Shown here in pieces: positions 54,739 to 64,000 of a DNA stretch of 64,000 nucleotides. Within the stretch, counting starts at the first letter, position 1. Each line of letters starts with the position of its first letter. The notes under the pieces are model-generated. The model did not search any database, had not been told where the DNA came from, and was given only the letters and a program-made list of their open reading frames with translations. The DNA is taken from assembly GCA_001931905.2 (NCBI GenBank), contig MSJI02000462.1:41655-105654 (forward strand), given 5' to 3'. Both the position numbers and the translations under genes were made by a program. Origin of the DNA: Cladosporium sp. IMV 00045 (lineage: Eukaryota > Ascomycota > Dothideomycetes > Cladosporiales > Cladosporiaceae).

Positions 54739-54979
54739 TTTCGGTGATTTGCATCGACGGGTGGCTTGTCATACTTTGTATATATGTACGTCGTTTGGGG
54801 AGACAGAGTCATGGTATGACGATATAGAAAGAAGTCTTTCGCGGATTTTGAACCGCCCAAATCAATCAAATAAGTCATCTGGCCGTTTTGGGTATCTAGT
54901 TATTATTTTAATAATATGCATGTACGGCACGATTCACTTCACCTCACTTCACCACACTTCTCACTTCCAAGAAGCACTT

Positions 54980-55918
54980 TCACTCCAGCTTCGGCCTCGC
55001 ATCCTCTGGGCGCAGCTTACTCAGGCCGAACATCCTCATCATCGCCGTTTCGAGAATGAAGCTGGGCATGTAGCCCGTCAACCACCACACCAGCCACGAC
55101 TTGGAGCCTGGGAATGGGAGATATCACGTCAGCATGGCTCATCACGAATGAAGAAGAGGTGAACAAAACACCAGAAACGAAAGAAGAAAAGACTTACCCT
55201 CCCAAATCGTCGTCTTCCTCCTCCACCCGACCAACTGCCCTACCACACTCCTCGCATACCTCTCCGTCTCCATCCCCAACGACTGACTATGCGTCAACCT
55301 CTTCTCAAAATCCGCCCTAACCGGCAAATAAATCGAATCATCCCTCAGCAACCTGGCCGTCCTCGCAATCTGACTCTTCACACCCCCCGTCACCACATTA
55401 ACAACCCTCACACCAAAAGGCTTCAACTCCAATCTCAGCGTGTTCGTGTAAGCGTGCAGCGCCGCTTTAGAGGCGCAATACACGCTCCCGAAGACATACG
55501 GCATGACGCCCGCCAGCGAGCCGATCTGCACAATCGTGCCCTTCGCTTCGATCAGCAGCGGCGCGAAGGCCTGGCACATGAGCATGACAGCCACGACGTT
55601 GACGGCGAGGGTCTCGTGCACTTCGTGCGCTTCGATTTCCAGCGCGGGCACCGTGTAGCTGCGTCCTGCGTTGTTGATCAGGAAGTCGAGTTTGCCGCCC
55701 GTGCGGGTGGTGATTTCGGACTTGAGAGCGGCGATGCTACTCTCGGATGTCGCTTCGAGGGCGAGGGTTTCGATGCCCGCGCTGGCGAGGTCGGTGATGC
55801 TGCTGGTGTTGCGCGCGGTGGCAAAGACGCGGAAGCCTTTGCGGGAGAACTCGAGGGCGAGCGCGTGGCCTATACCGCTGCTGCAGCCGGTTATGAGGAC
55901 GGTTTTTTTGGTAGTCAT
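54980..55918 (-). CDS. Short-chain dehydrogenase, AYR1-like (1-acyl-DHAP reductase type)
   Basis: A probable NADPH-dependent reductase of lipid droplets/ER, like yeast Ayr1, which reduces 1-acyl-dihydroxyacetone phosphate in glycerolipid synthesis. Two exons, 55918-55198 and 55107-54980, give 282 aa; the intron is 90 nt (GTAAGT/CCCAG, phase 1). The cofactor site TGCSSGIG is at 10-17, with the Arg of ATARN favouring NADPH; NNAG and the catalytic Ser (IGSLAG) and YCASK follow. Exon 2 supplies SKSWLVWWLTGYMPSFILE and MMRMFGLSKL, the C-terminal pattern of the AYR1 subfamily; without splicing the frame ends in an unrelated tail. Substrate specificity is inferred from the subfamily only. It is convergent with afi1, with 241 bp between them. 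Confidence 0.87.
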
Positions 55919-56642
55919 GTTTGGTTTTCGAGCTGTGGATTTGGCTGGTGTTGGATCCTTAGGGTTGGATGGGTTCGTGTGATATTTTTTTTTTGTCTGG
56001 GTTGGCAGCTATCGACTGTTTTGATGAGGGCGCAGTTGAACATCCGACTCCGACGTCTGCGGGGATTCGCTTGTGATGAACCGAGTCGGTGCTTTGTTGG
56101 GATTCGATATTGTGGTTGAAGACTTTGGTTCTGTCTCAATATAGTGTTAAGTGATGAACGCTGATTGTCTTAGGAAAGCAATTGGCTTTGACTTGACAAG
56201 GGTGATTTCCTTCGTTTCCTTCGATGGGATGTCCATGACTAGGTACCTACATGTAGGCAAGAAGATGCTGTGAATATATGTATGGATGATGTGCACTACG
56301 ATTCAGCGTTCTCGGTGACAGCAAAGTGATAGGTGACGCATTTGCTCGAAAGGCATTCAGCTATTGCTTAATTGATCAAGCATTCAAATCAGTACGAGCG
56401 AGAACCATCTGAAATCGAGGACTTGTCATTGTCCACGAGCAGGTATATCAAGATTGGAGTACACCATCCCTAACCCTAAAATTACATTGACCGGCAAGAG
56501 CAAACGAGCGAATACAACATCAAGGTGTTCAGAACTGTCTGGCTCTTACAGACACTCCAAAAAGGGAGCGCTTCACGGCCCATGTAAAAACATACACATG
56601 GAAAAAGACAAAACATCATACAGGGCAACACAAGGCATGGCT
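55919..56642. other. Intergenic, promoter of the AYR1-like gene
   Basis: A T-run (10 T at 55985-55995) and AT-rich stretches. CCCTAACCCTAA, two telomere-type units, occurs at about 56466-56477. No gene is supported. Confidence 0.5.
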
Positions 56643-56676
56643 AAAAGGCAAAAGAAACGCCTCATCCGAAGATGAG
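56643..56676 (-). terminator. UUCG hairpin plus T-runs 3' of the tRNA (Pol III terminator)
   Basis: Seven bases after the tRNA, the minus strand reads CTCATC-TTCG-GATGAG (56676-56661), a perfect 6-bp stem with a UUCG loop. It is followed by T4 runs at 56653-56650 and 56646-56643, the usual signal for RNA polymerase III termination. Confidence 0.6.
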
Positions 56677-56682
56677 ATGCTA

Positions 56683-56781
56683 TGGAGAAACCCGGAGTCG
56701 AACCGGGAACCTTCTCCACTCAGCTAGTACGGGGTAATTGTACAGTGCTAAGAAGATGTCATACCGCTAGACCATATCCCC
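56683..56781 (-). tRNA. tRNA-Ala (anticodon AGC) with an intron
   Basis: The 99-nt minus-strand sequence folds as a tRNA. The T-stem CCCGG/CCGGG encloses loop TTCGACT; the acceptor arms are GGGGATA and TTTCTCC with discriminator A. The pair G3-U70, the main alanine identity element, is present. The anticodon stem TCTTC/GGAGA frames loop TTAGCA...T, giving anticodon AGC with A at 37. About 27 nt between positions 37 and 38 is the intron, at the standard site. The D-arm (GTC...GAC with AGCGGTA loop) contains the A box and the T-arm contains the B box. One mismatch (T6-T67) lies in the acceptor stem. A tRNA-scan run would confirm the isotype. Confidence 0.78.
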
Positions 56782-57159
56782 TAATTGGTGAGAAGCCTGA
56801 AGTCTACAAATTATATTTATTGTGCATGAAATTAAAGCAGCTCCCTGCTGGCTAGATAGGTTGTCAAGATATTCTGAACGACTATCATGAATTCCAAGAA
56901 GATAGGGAAATGGGTCGTTTGAAGGTAACTTTGAACGCTAATTTTTGGTATTTTCATTAAGTCAACCTCTCGTCTTTTTCGCTTGACCCAGAGCTTTTGC
57001 TGCGCATCAAAATGATGCTAGCGCTATTCCAGCTATACAAACAAATGCCGTAGCCTGTCTTCTGTTCGCATTTTTATTGCCTGCAAGTGTCGGGCTTCGT
57101 GCCGGTGGCACAGTCGCTGTATGAAGCGATTCTGACGCACATGTTGCTGCTATCCTGAC

Positions 57160-57160
<1 letters not shown>
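56782..57160. other. Intergenic, 5' flank of the tRNA
   Basis: AT-rich (for example AATTATATTTATTGTG near 56809) with no recognisable gene. Confidence 0.5.

Positions 57161-57190
<30 letters not shown>
57161..57190. repeat. (GCT)10 trinucleotide repeat
   Basis: Ten perfect GCT units, 82 bp beyond the SmD1 stop codon. It may fall in the smd1 3' UTR, where the mRNA would read AGC repeats. Confidence 0.9.
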
Positions 57191-57271
57191 ACCGCCGCCA
57201 CCATTGCTCGGCGCATGCTTGCTTTCCACTGGAATAAAGGATTTATCGCACCAAGTACTCATCTGTCCCTT

Positions 57272-57830
57272 TTAAAACCCTCTGCCACGGCCACGGCCGC
57301 CCCTTCCACCACGTCCTCTAGGACCGCCCCTTCCACCACCGCGAGGACCGCCACGTCCGCCGCGATCCGCGACTTCCTTGCGCGGCTTATTCTTCGGTTT
57401 GGGCGCGTCGTCGACGAGGAGGTTGTCAAGAGGTAGGGAGTCGGGGAGGATGATGTGTCGGATCTCGCTGCCGCGGATGGAGATGTGGTCGAGGCTAACG
57501 GGGCTGCCGCCCTTGACGGTCATTTTCGCTGTGCGCAGGTTGGTGTTCATTTGCGGCGAGACTGAAGCAATTGAGCCGTTGATGATTGTGCCTGCGATTC
57601 AAGGTGTTAGTGATTTGGCTCGGCGGTGTCTTGCGACTCGTGGATATGCTGGGTTGTGCACTTACCGGTCTTGAGCTCGACGGTGACCGTCTCATTGGTG
57701 CACTTCATGAGGAACCTACGTTCATGTGAGTCAGTCATGCTCTTGTCCAGCCGGCCTTGCGAGCAATCTTTCAGCATATGGCTCGCGCGCGCGCTCTGTT
57801 GGGAAGAGAAGCCTACCTGACGAGCTTCAT
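57272..57830 (-). CDS. smd1: Small nuclear ribonucleoprotein SmD1
   Basis: A core Sm-ring protein of the spliceosomal U1, U2, U4 and U5 snRNPs. Three exons, 57830-57817 (only 14 nt), 57715-57666 and 57591-57272, give 127 aa. The introns are 101 nt (GTAGGC/CGTAG) and 74 nt (GTAAGT/CGCAG). The protein starts [20 protein letters not shown]. Sm motif 1 continues through [20 protein letters not shown], and Sm motif 2 is [20 protein letters not shown]. The tail is a long Arg-Gly repeat ([13 protein letters not shown] and more), the usual target of symmetric arginine methylation before binding SMN/Gemin-type factors. The very short first exon is common for this gene in fungi and explains why the longest open frame misses the N-terminus. 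Confidence 0.95.
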
Positions 57831-58307
57831 GATTGCGTGTGTGTGGCGATATTTGTGCTGAGTAGGTCGTGTAGGTCGTCAAGCACAGTAGGGGTGGAGT
57901 GAGGATGACAATATATGGGCGTGAGGATTTTGATGTCACATGTAGCGATTGGCCTTTGACGTCGCGCGCATGTGAAGTCGGCTTTGCGTTTGCTGCTGGA
58001 CGACGTCTGCTTGGCGCTTCCGACTGCGCGAGAGCTCTCCACGCAAAAACGACGCTAGCGTTGACCTGCATCCTCTACCACTCTTGAACCAATCGCTGTT
58101 CTTGCAAAGATCGATCAATGCGACGACCTGACATTGCGAACTAAAATCCATCGCTCTGAGCACGAAAACATTGCATTGTCGCCTCGTTGCATGCCGATAC
58201 GGTAGTTTGATCACACATATTCTCTCGAATTCCCAGGTCCATGAGAGGCCGCCACCTGCTCACAGCGGGTCGTCCGGCAGTGGAGCAAGGTTGAATCATT
58301 TGCGAAA
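57831..58307. other. Divergent intergenic region smd1/tfc4
   Basis: 477 bp of shared promoter space between two housekeeping genes. No gene or clear motif. Confidence 0.5.
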
Positions 58308-61300
58308 ATGGATGGACATGCACACGACAAGGATCTGGATGACTACCCGGATCCTCATACTTCTTCTCTGAATCCATACCCGGTGCTGTCACAGCCGACG
58401 TGGGGTTCATATTCTGGTACTGCGCCAGCAGATGGCGTGGAAGGCGCGGAAGATGGAGATGGGAATGCTTCCCAGATATATCCAGACCTTGATGACAGCC
58501 AAACTCCGGATCCTTATGGAGCAAGCAACGAATACAGCCGGATTGCCGAACAATTCCACATGCGATATGGAACCCCTCAGAAACGACAAAACTACCACTT
58601 TCCTGGTGCTGCCATCGAATATGAGACGGATGTCGATGGCGAGCCTGATGAGAGGCCTATGGAAAACCCTTACTATGACAGGGAGCTGGTGCGACGTGCA
58701 GAAGCTGTTGATGGTGGCGATTATGTACCTACAGAGGACGATGCCAGCAGTGACGACGACGATGACGACGACGACGACCCTGAGTTTGAAGCCAACTTCG
58801 CTGAGGCGCTTGCTATGACCGAAGATGATATGTCTATTGCAGATGCCGCAAAACCTGGCCGTGGACGTCCACGTGGCCGTGGTAGAGGAGCCGGTCGAGG
58901 GAGAGCGAGAGGGCGAGGTTGGAAGTGGGCGGTCAAAGGCACAGAACATGATCCAGCGGTGCGCAAAGCTCGAGAAAGAGCGGAAGAGAAACGTCTTAGA
59001 GGTCGGAAAACTGGCCCTAGGACTGGCCCTGGTGCCAAAAAGTCGAAGAAACGGCAACGCGCCGAAGACCCAGGACCAGAATTCAAAGCACTTCAAGCAC
59101 AGGCGACTGAGGCTTTCCTTGGTGGTCAACTCGATCAAGCAATGGACCTTGCGCGTCAAGCTGTCATGATCAATCCGGAAATTTACGTCGCCCATTCTCT
59201 CCTTTCCGACATTCTCATCGCCAAAGGGCAGCAGAAAGATGCCTTGGGCGCTTTGATGACGGGCGCCAACATCAAAAAAGATCCTGATCTCTGGCTGCTT
59301 GTAGCAAACAAGACGTTGGAGATGGCTGGTGCTTTCAGGACTCGCGCGGAGTATGACCAAGCTGTTTTCTGTCTTTCCAAGGCGATACATTATAGCCACG
59401 GCGAAGACACTTTCGAGATACGCACGCAGAGGCGAGATCTCCACTTGGATGCTGGCCATGATATCAAGGCTCGCACTGACACGAAGATTCTGTTGCGTGC
59501 CAAACCGGACGACCTGGATAATCTCAAACTGTATGCGGAGCTTTGTCTCGAGTCAAAAGACCATTTCGAAATGGCAGCTGCTCGAGAAATTTACGAGAAC
59601 ACTTTTCAAATGTTCGAGGACAAAGACAGCTTCGGAGATGCAGAGGTCCAATGGGCCCACCTGAATTTATATCTTGACATAGTGGAGGCAACCAAAGAGC
59701 CACATCATGCAATTTTCCAGCTTAAACGAATTGCAAGATGGTTTCTGGGTCGCAAAGAGGATGAATATTGGGATGAAGTGAAGGGTGATGACCGTGAACT
59801 CGACAGTGGTCACGAGCGCCGATTTGAAATCCCGGAGTTCCGTAACAGCTCAAATCACAATCTGGACGCATACGGGGATGGCTTGCCATTGGACCTGAGG
59901 GTCAAGGTGGGAACGCTCCGTCTCAAGATGAAGAAACAAGAGGAAGCACTCAGACACTTTGACCACATTTACGATCTCCGGGATGACATCGCGAACGTCT
60001 ACGACTTGTTTTACACAATTGGAGATACGCTTCGGCTTAACGCTATGTACGATTCTGCCATTCGCTTCTACAAGCCGATCGAGGTCCTGGAAGACGAACT
60101 CACAGATCAATACTGGATCAGCATGGCGGCATGTTACAGAGGCTTGAAAGATTTCGACGAAGCGGAAAAGTGCTACAGAGCTGTCATTGAGCTGGACCCG
60201 GATCATGCCCCAGCAAGGGCTGAACTTGCGAAGATGCTTGCTGATGACATGGACCAGAAGTCAAAAGCCATCTCTGTCGTGCGTGATCTCATCGCAATGG
60301 GCAGAAAGGATATCATCAGAAAGGAAAGGCTTGAGATGCCGCCAGTCAACCCCCGAGAATCAGCAAGAAAAGAGAAGATCACTGAGAATAAGAGAAAGCG
60401 AGCTACCGTCGATCTGGTGGCTGTCCCGGAGCTGGACGAGACGCTCATGCGGAAACGTATGAAGCAGCGCGAGAATGTTAGACTCCGTGAGTCGAGGAGG
60501 AAAGATCATGAGGACGACCAAGAAGCTGCCGCCGATTCAGAAAGCGACGAAGAGGGCAATGATTCTTTCGTACCAGCTGGAAGTGGATCTTTCAGCGCAT
60601 TCCAGCCGGTATTCGGCGAGGACGGAGAACCAGGGCCTAACAAGGAATTCAGCCTAGAGGCGGAGGTTGACAAGCACAATCAGCACGTCGAGAAGGTCAA
60701 CCAGAGACGCGCTTATGCTGAGATTCTCAAGAAAGAAGAGGATAGGGAACGCTTCTTCGAAGAGCAGGCTGGTCGTGTTCTGACATATTTCGCTAAGGTG
60801 AAAGAGCTGTGGCATGTCCTGGACGACGAAAGCGCCAGTGAAGAAGAAGTTTTCGACTGGATGGACAACGCCAGAATGATGTATCGTGAATTTCGCACGA
60901 TGAGGGTATTCTACCCCATGAGAGACAGGTACAAGCCCTTCAGGGGATTTGCTCCTGTCCGCATTCGCAACAGAGGCAGCAAGTTTATTCGCGAGATGGA
61001 AGCGTTCAAGAAGCGACTCGAGGATGATGGCGCTCAAGAAGAAGCACCTGACAGTGATTCTGACCACGGAGGAGGTGGCACCACCAAAGACAAAGCGCCT
61101 CCACCACTCGATGTCTCAACGCCCACCGATTTTCACGGCATCAACTTCCCAACATGGCACCACATCTTCATCGATCTCGCGCTACTCGACGCGAAACAAA
61201 GCGATCAAGAATCCTGCTACGAGATCATCGAAAACGGCCTGTTCAATTCCAACGTCTTCTACCACGACGAAGAGCTTCTCAACACATCCCAAGCCGCCTC

Positions 61301-62225
61301 CATCTGCTGCGCGCTCATGTTCAACGACAGCGAGCGTTTGATCAAGACGGCGCGCTGGTTCGCAATGCGCGGCGACCTTCGCTCCGGCTCTTCATACCAA
61401 CTGGTGTCCGCAGTCTCCCGCCTAGCCTACGGCGACAACACCTTCTTCACCTCCGGCCCAACGCAGAAATTCATGCTGCGTAGCGTCAAGTCCCTTGACT
61501 ACCAAGCCCTACCCCCCAAAATCCGCAAGAAATACGACTTCGGCATGCCGGCCAGCACGCTCAAGCGACGCGAAAAGCCCGAATTCGCCGCCGACGGCCT
61601 CGACACTGGCGCCCTGCTGAGCTACGGGCACATGGTCTCCGTGGCAAACCACTCCTCCTCCGCCCTGCCCTACTTCTTCCGCGCCTTCGCCCTCGCCCCC
61701 GAGGACCCGGGCATCAACCTCAGCATCTCCGCGCAGTACGTCAGCGCCGCCATGAAGCGCCAGACCCACAACCGCCACCACGAAATCCACCAGGGCCTCA
61801 GCTTCCTGTACCGCTACTACGCTTTCCGCTCGCGCTCCGGCGTCCCCGCTGAAGTCCAGGAGGCCGAGTTCAACGTCGCCCGCATGTGGCACGTCCTCGG
61901 CCTCACGCACATCGCCGTGCCCGCGTATGAGCGCGCCCTTGCTCTGAGCGAGCGGGTGCAGGCGGATATCGAGCAGCGATCCGCACAGCGTACAGCGCGT
62001 CTTCAGGCTCTGGAAGCGAGCATGCGAGCGCGCGAAGATGAAGGCTCTGCTCCCTCGCGAGAAGAGGAAGTCGAAGCGGCGAAGCTCAGGAATGAGGAAG
62101 AGTGCGGGTTCGGACGGGAGGATTACGCCGCTGAGGCGGCGTGTGCTTTGCAGAGTGTTTACACGGCTGTGGGGAATCAGAGGGCGGCGGAGGAGATTGC
62201 TGTGAAGTGGTTGGTGCTTGAATGA
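58308..62225 (+). CDS. tfc4: Transcription factor TFIIIC TPR subunit (TFC4/Sfc4, human GTF3C3)
   Basis: The tetratricopeptide scaffold of TFIIIC; it binds A-box DNA through partners and recruits TFIIIB (Brf1, Bdp1) to tRNA genes. A single exon of 1305 aa; the ATG at 58308 (GAAAATGG) is the first in frame. The N-terminus is acidic with a long Asp run (about 148-157), then an RG-rich box (about 184-205) and a basic segment. TPR arrays begin near residue 265 (FKALQAQATEAFLGGQLDQA, then AVMINPEIYVAHSLLSDI) and continue to about 660 (DQYWISMAACYRGLKDFDEA). A charged linker (about 680-780) separates them from the C-terminal block of TPRs (about 940-1305). The family's WHVLDDES and FPTWHHIFIDLALL segments are visible. 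It lies 1.5 kb from a tRNA gene, a likely target class. Confidence 0.92.
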   Translation: MDGHAHDKDLDDYPDPHTSSLNPYPVLSQPTWGSYSGTAPADGVEGAEDGDGNASQIYPDLDDSQTPDPYGASNEYSRIAEQFHMRYGTPQKRQNYHFPGAAIEYETDVDGEPDERPMENPYYDRELVRRAEAVDGGDYVPTEDDASSDDDDDDDDDPEFEANFAEALAMTEDDMSIADAAKPGRGRPRGRGRGAGRGRARGRGWKWAVKGTEHDPAVRKARERAEEKRLRGRKTGPRTGPGAKKSKKRQRAEDPGPEFKALQAQATEAFLGGQLDQAMDLARQAVMINPEIYVAHSLLSDILIAKGQQKDALGALMTGANIKKDPDLWLLVANKTLEMAGAFRTRAEYDQAVFCLSKAIHYSHGEDTFEIRTQRRDLHLDAGHDIKARTDTKILLRAKPDDLDNLKLYAELCLESKDHFEMAAAREIYENTFQMFEDKDSFGDAEVQWAHLNLYLDIVEATKEPHHAIFQLKRIARWFLGRKEDEYWDEVKGDDRELDSGHERRFEIPEFRNSSNHNLDAYGDGLPLDLRVKVGTLRLKMKKQEEALRHFDHIYDLRDDIANVYDLFYTIGDTLRLNAMYDSAIRFYKPIEVLEDELTDQYWISMAACYRGLKDFDEAEKCYRAVIELDPDHAPARAELAKMLADDMDQKSKAISVVRDLIAMGRKDIIRKERLEMPPVNPRESARKEKITENKRKRATVDLVAVPELDETLMRKRMKQRENVRLRESRRKDHEDDQEAAADSESDEEGNDSFVPAGSGSFSAFQPVFGEDGEPGPNKEFSLEAEVDKHNQHVEKVNQRRAYAEILKKEEDRERFFEEQAGRVLTYFAKVKELWHVLDDESASEEEVFDWMDNARMMYREFRTMRVFYPMRDRYKPFRGFAPVRIRNRGSKFIREMEAFKKRLEDDGAQEEAPDSDSDHGGGGTTKDKAPPPLDVSTPTDFHGINFPTWHHIFIDLALLDAKQSDQESCYEIIENGLFNSNVFYHDEELLNTSQAASICCALMFNDSERLIKTARWFAMRGDLRSGSSYQLVSAVSRLAYGDNTFFTSGPTQKFMLRSVKSLDYQALPPKIRKKYDFGMPASTLKRREKPEFAADGLDTGALLSYGHMVSVANHSSSALPYFFRAFALAPEDPGINLSISAQYVSAAMKRQTHNRHHEIHQGLSFLYRYYAFRSRSGVPAEVQEAEFNVARMWHVLGLTHIAVPAYERALALSERVQADIEQRSAQRTARLQALEASMRAREDEGSAPSREEEVEAAKLRNEEECGFGREDYAAEAACALQSVYTAVGNQRAAEEIAVKWLVLE

Positions 62226-62821
62226 GATGGTTTGTTAGGGAAGGTGACAAGTGGGAGGTGGGAGTTGGTGTGAGTGTAGTTGAATGTGTACGTGAGAGAC
62301 AAGAGAGACGGGTCTTGTTCTATGTTTTTGATACCCCTAGCTACCTCTCGTACAAGAAAATTATGTCAAAGAGGTAATCAGTCTATGATACAAACAAGCA
62401 AACCGAGTTCATCCCTATCCTACTACCGATGAAGAACACGCTAAAACGCAGCATTGAAAACGTGAAAAGCTCGTACAATAACAGTACACTGGCAAGAAAT
62501 CCAACCCCAGCCAATCCTGACAAAGCCTTGACCTTTCCCATAACCATGTCTGAAAACACAAAACCATCATCAAAAGCATTGCACCCACGCACCCGCCATG
62601 TCCACAATGCCATCCTCCAAGTTCCAATTTCGAAAAGAACTACCCATTGCCACCCACTCACTTCTTTCCACCCCACCACCTTTCTCTCCGCAATCAATCT
62701 TGAAACCGCTTCATTGACACACGCCTTCCAATTCCATCCACATTCCCATCCTCCAATGCCCAATGCCAAATCTCAACCAAAAAAGTTAAAGAAAAAACAC
62801 TCCATATTCACTTTTTCACAA
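62226..62821. other. Convergent intergenic region tfc4/nup159
   Basis: 3' flanks of two convergent genes, 596 bp, A- and C-rich on the + strand. The open frames crossing it are antisense to nup159 or low complexity. No gene. Confidence 0.5.
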
Positions 62822-64000
62822 TCACTTCTCCACCCCAACAATCTTGCCACCCCTCCTCTCCACCCTCTCCCTCAAACCCCTCAACACCTTCCTCCTAGCC
62901 TTCTCGCGGCCCAGCCAGCCCTCCGCCTCCTCCACGCTCACGTCCTGCATTTTCTTCCTCGACGTGCTCGCGCTGAAACTGGCCGTGCTCCTGCCCAGCG
63001 CGCTGGCGCCGAGATCCGCCACGGAGCGCCTGCCAGGAGGGGTGTGCGGCTGCTGCGATGGCAAGAAGCGCGAGCCGAACATGCCGCTCATGCCCAGCTG
63101 GTCGCCGTTGGCGGCCATGCGTTGCGGGCGGCTGCGGCGCGGAGTACTGCTGGCGGCGGGGGAGCCGGAGCGGCTGGCGTTGGTGTTGCTGAGGAGTTTG
63201 GAGCCGCGCAGGGTGGTGACGAGGCTGTCTTCGTAGTCGTCGCCGAGACGCAAATTGGCGAGGCCGCGGGGCAGGCGGCGGATTTGGGCTTCGAGGACGT
63301 CGACGTCGCCGCTGCGCTGCTCGACCATGGCGGTCATTTTGAGGATGGTGTTGGTCACGGCTTCGACGGTGGGGACGTTGGAGGCTGGGCCTGCGGCGCC
63401 GCCTTTGGCTTGACCTTCGCCGGATGCTGAGGGTGCGGAGGCGAGGTCGGCGCGGAGGATGCTCATGGCTTCTTCCGCTTCGGCGAGCTGTTTTTGCATC
63501 TTCTGCACGGCTTGGCGGAGCTCGGTTTGCTGAGCGGCGGTTTCGCTTGGGAGAGGGGCGTTGAATTGCTCGGCTTGCTGTTTTGGGTCCGTCCTGCTGG
63601 CGATTTGCTTCCTCAAGTCGGCGGCGCGGCTCTTGAGTTTCTGAAGCTCTTTTTCTTCGTCTACGCAATCCGCGATCTTACCTGCGGGGTCTTCTACGCG
63701 GCCGTTGTCGAGATCCTTGCCAACGCCTTCGATGAGCGAGCGAAGGTCGTCAAACTCGGCGAACACCCAGCCTTCTTCATCCTCCAGATCGCGCTTAGTC
63801 ATAGGGCCAGAGTTGTCGCGAGCATGGCTGTGGGCATCGACGAAAGACTGCAGAGACCTGGCATTGAGGCCAAGCGTGTCGATCATGCTGTTCACATCGC
63901 GGAAGACCTTCTCCATTGATCCAGCAACGCCAGGCTTGTCGGATCCACCGGTGTAGTTGTGATGAGCGATGAACTCTGGCAAGTCACTTGAGGGCTCGAC
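62822..64000 (-). CDS. nup159: Nucleoporin NUP159, C-terminal part (runs off the window)
   Basis: A cytoplasmic-face nucleoporin that docks Dbp5 for mRNA export. Only the last 392 codons lie here; the frame is open to base 64000, so the gene continues to the right. The segment EKVFRDVNSMIDTLGLNARSL, followed by FVDAHSH, is the conserved start of the coiled-coil part. Next come heptad-rich helices (EEKELQKLKSRAADLRKQI and TELRQAVQKMQKQLAEAEEA) that in yeast pair with Nup82 and Nsp1. A further helix (TVEAVTNTILKMTAMVEQRS) is followed by a Ser/Pro/Arg-rich linker and a last basic helix (EEAEGWLGREKARRKVLRGL). The N-terminal propeller and FG repeats expected for the family must lie beyond 64000. 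Confidence 0.85.
   Translation of the reverse strand, partial: VEPSSDLPEFIAHHNYTGGSDKPGVAGSMEKVFRDVNSMIDTLGLNARSLQSFVDAHSHARDNSGPMTKRDLEDEEGWVFAEFDDLRSLIEGVGKDLDNGRVEDPAGKIADCVDEEKELQKLKSRAADLRKQIASRTDPKQQAEQFNAPLPSETAAQQTELRQAVQKMQKQLAEAEEAMSILRADLASAPSASGEGQAKGGAAGPASNVPTVEAVTNTILKMTAMVEQRSGDVDVLEAQIRRLPRGLANLRLGDDYEDSLVTTLRGSKLLSNTNASRSGSPAASSTPRRSRPQRMAANGDQLGMSGMFGSRFLPSQQPHTPPGRRSVADLGASALGRSTASFSASTSRKKMQDVSVEEAEGWLGREKARRKVLRGLRERVERRGGKIVGVEK

Noticed and set aside
56466..56477. CCCTAACCCTAA as an interstitial telomere repeat
   Set aside because: Only two units; expected by chance at this scale and far from a visible chromosome end.

Overview
This 64 kb window looks like nuclear DNA of a filamentous ascomycete. 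The protein families and short introns (about 50 to 140 nt, mostly GTRNGT donors and CAG/TAG acceptors) point to Dothideomycetes, probably the Capnodiales/Mycosphaerellales group; that placement is an inference from family resemblance, since no search was run. It carries 22 protein genes, one of them cut by the right edge, and one intron-containing tRNA gene. I see no transposon, CRISPR array, rRNA or secondary-metabolite cluster, so this is a gene-dense core region.

Layout. 0-8 kb: mRNA-capping triphosphatase CET1 (-) and proteasome subunit RPN2 (+), divergent. 8-16 kb: a secreted CE1-type esterase with a PAN-like tail (-), a membrane-anchored ZZ/EF-hand protein whose frame breaks twice (+), and an F-box-like protein (-). 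16-26 kb: Mediator MED8 (+), the PQ-loop protein MPDU1 (+), an uncharacterised three-exon gene (-), an AT-hook/EVE-domain chromatin protein (-) and an IQ-motif protein (+). 27-40 kb: seven-exon catalase-peroxidase KatG (+), Srs2 helicase (-), a USP with a divergent cysteine box (-), an ER FKBP (+) and the MRN subunit NBS1 (+). 40-56 kb: the very large lipid kinase FAB1 (-), a probable shelterin TPP1-type protein (+), the polarity protein AFI1 (+) and an AYR1-like reductase (-). 56-64 kb: tRNA-Ala(AGC), SmD1 (-), TFIIIC subunit TFC4 (+) and the C-terminal part of NUP159 (-, runs off the window).

Most genes are housekeeping and there are no operons. Three genes of genome maintenance (srs2, nbs1, TPP1-like) lie within 20 kb, which may be chance. 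The points most worth a second look are: the two frame breaks in the ZZ/EF-hand gene; a possible splice switch that removes the conserved C-terminus of the TPP1-like protein; the altered oxyanion position in the USP; the esterase-PAN fusion; an 11-bp-phased TTCACTTAC array upstream of the FKBP gene; and a UUCG hairpin just 3' of the tRNA.
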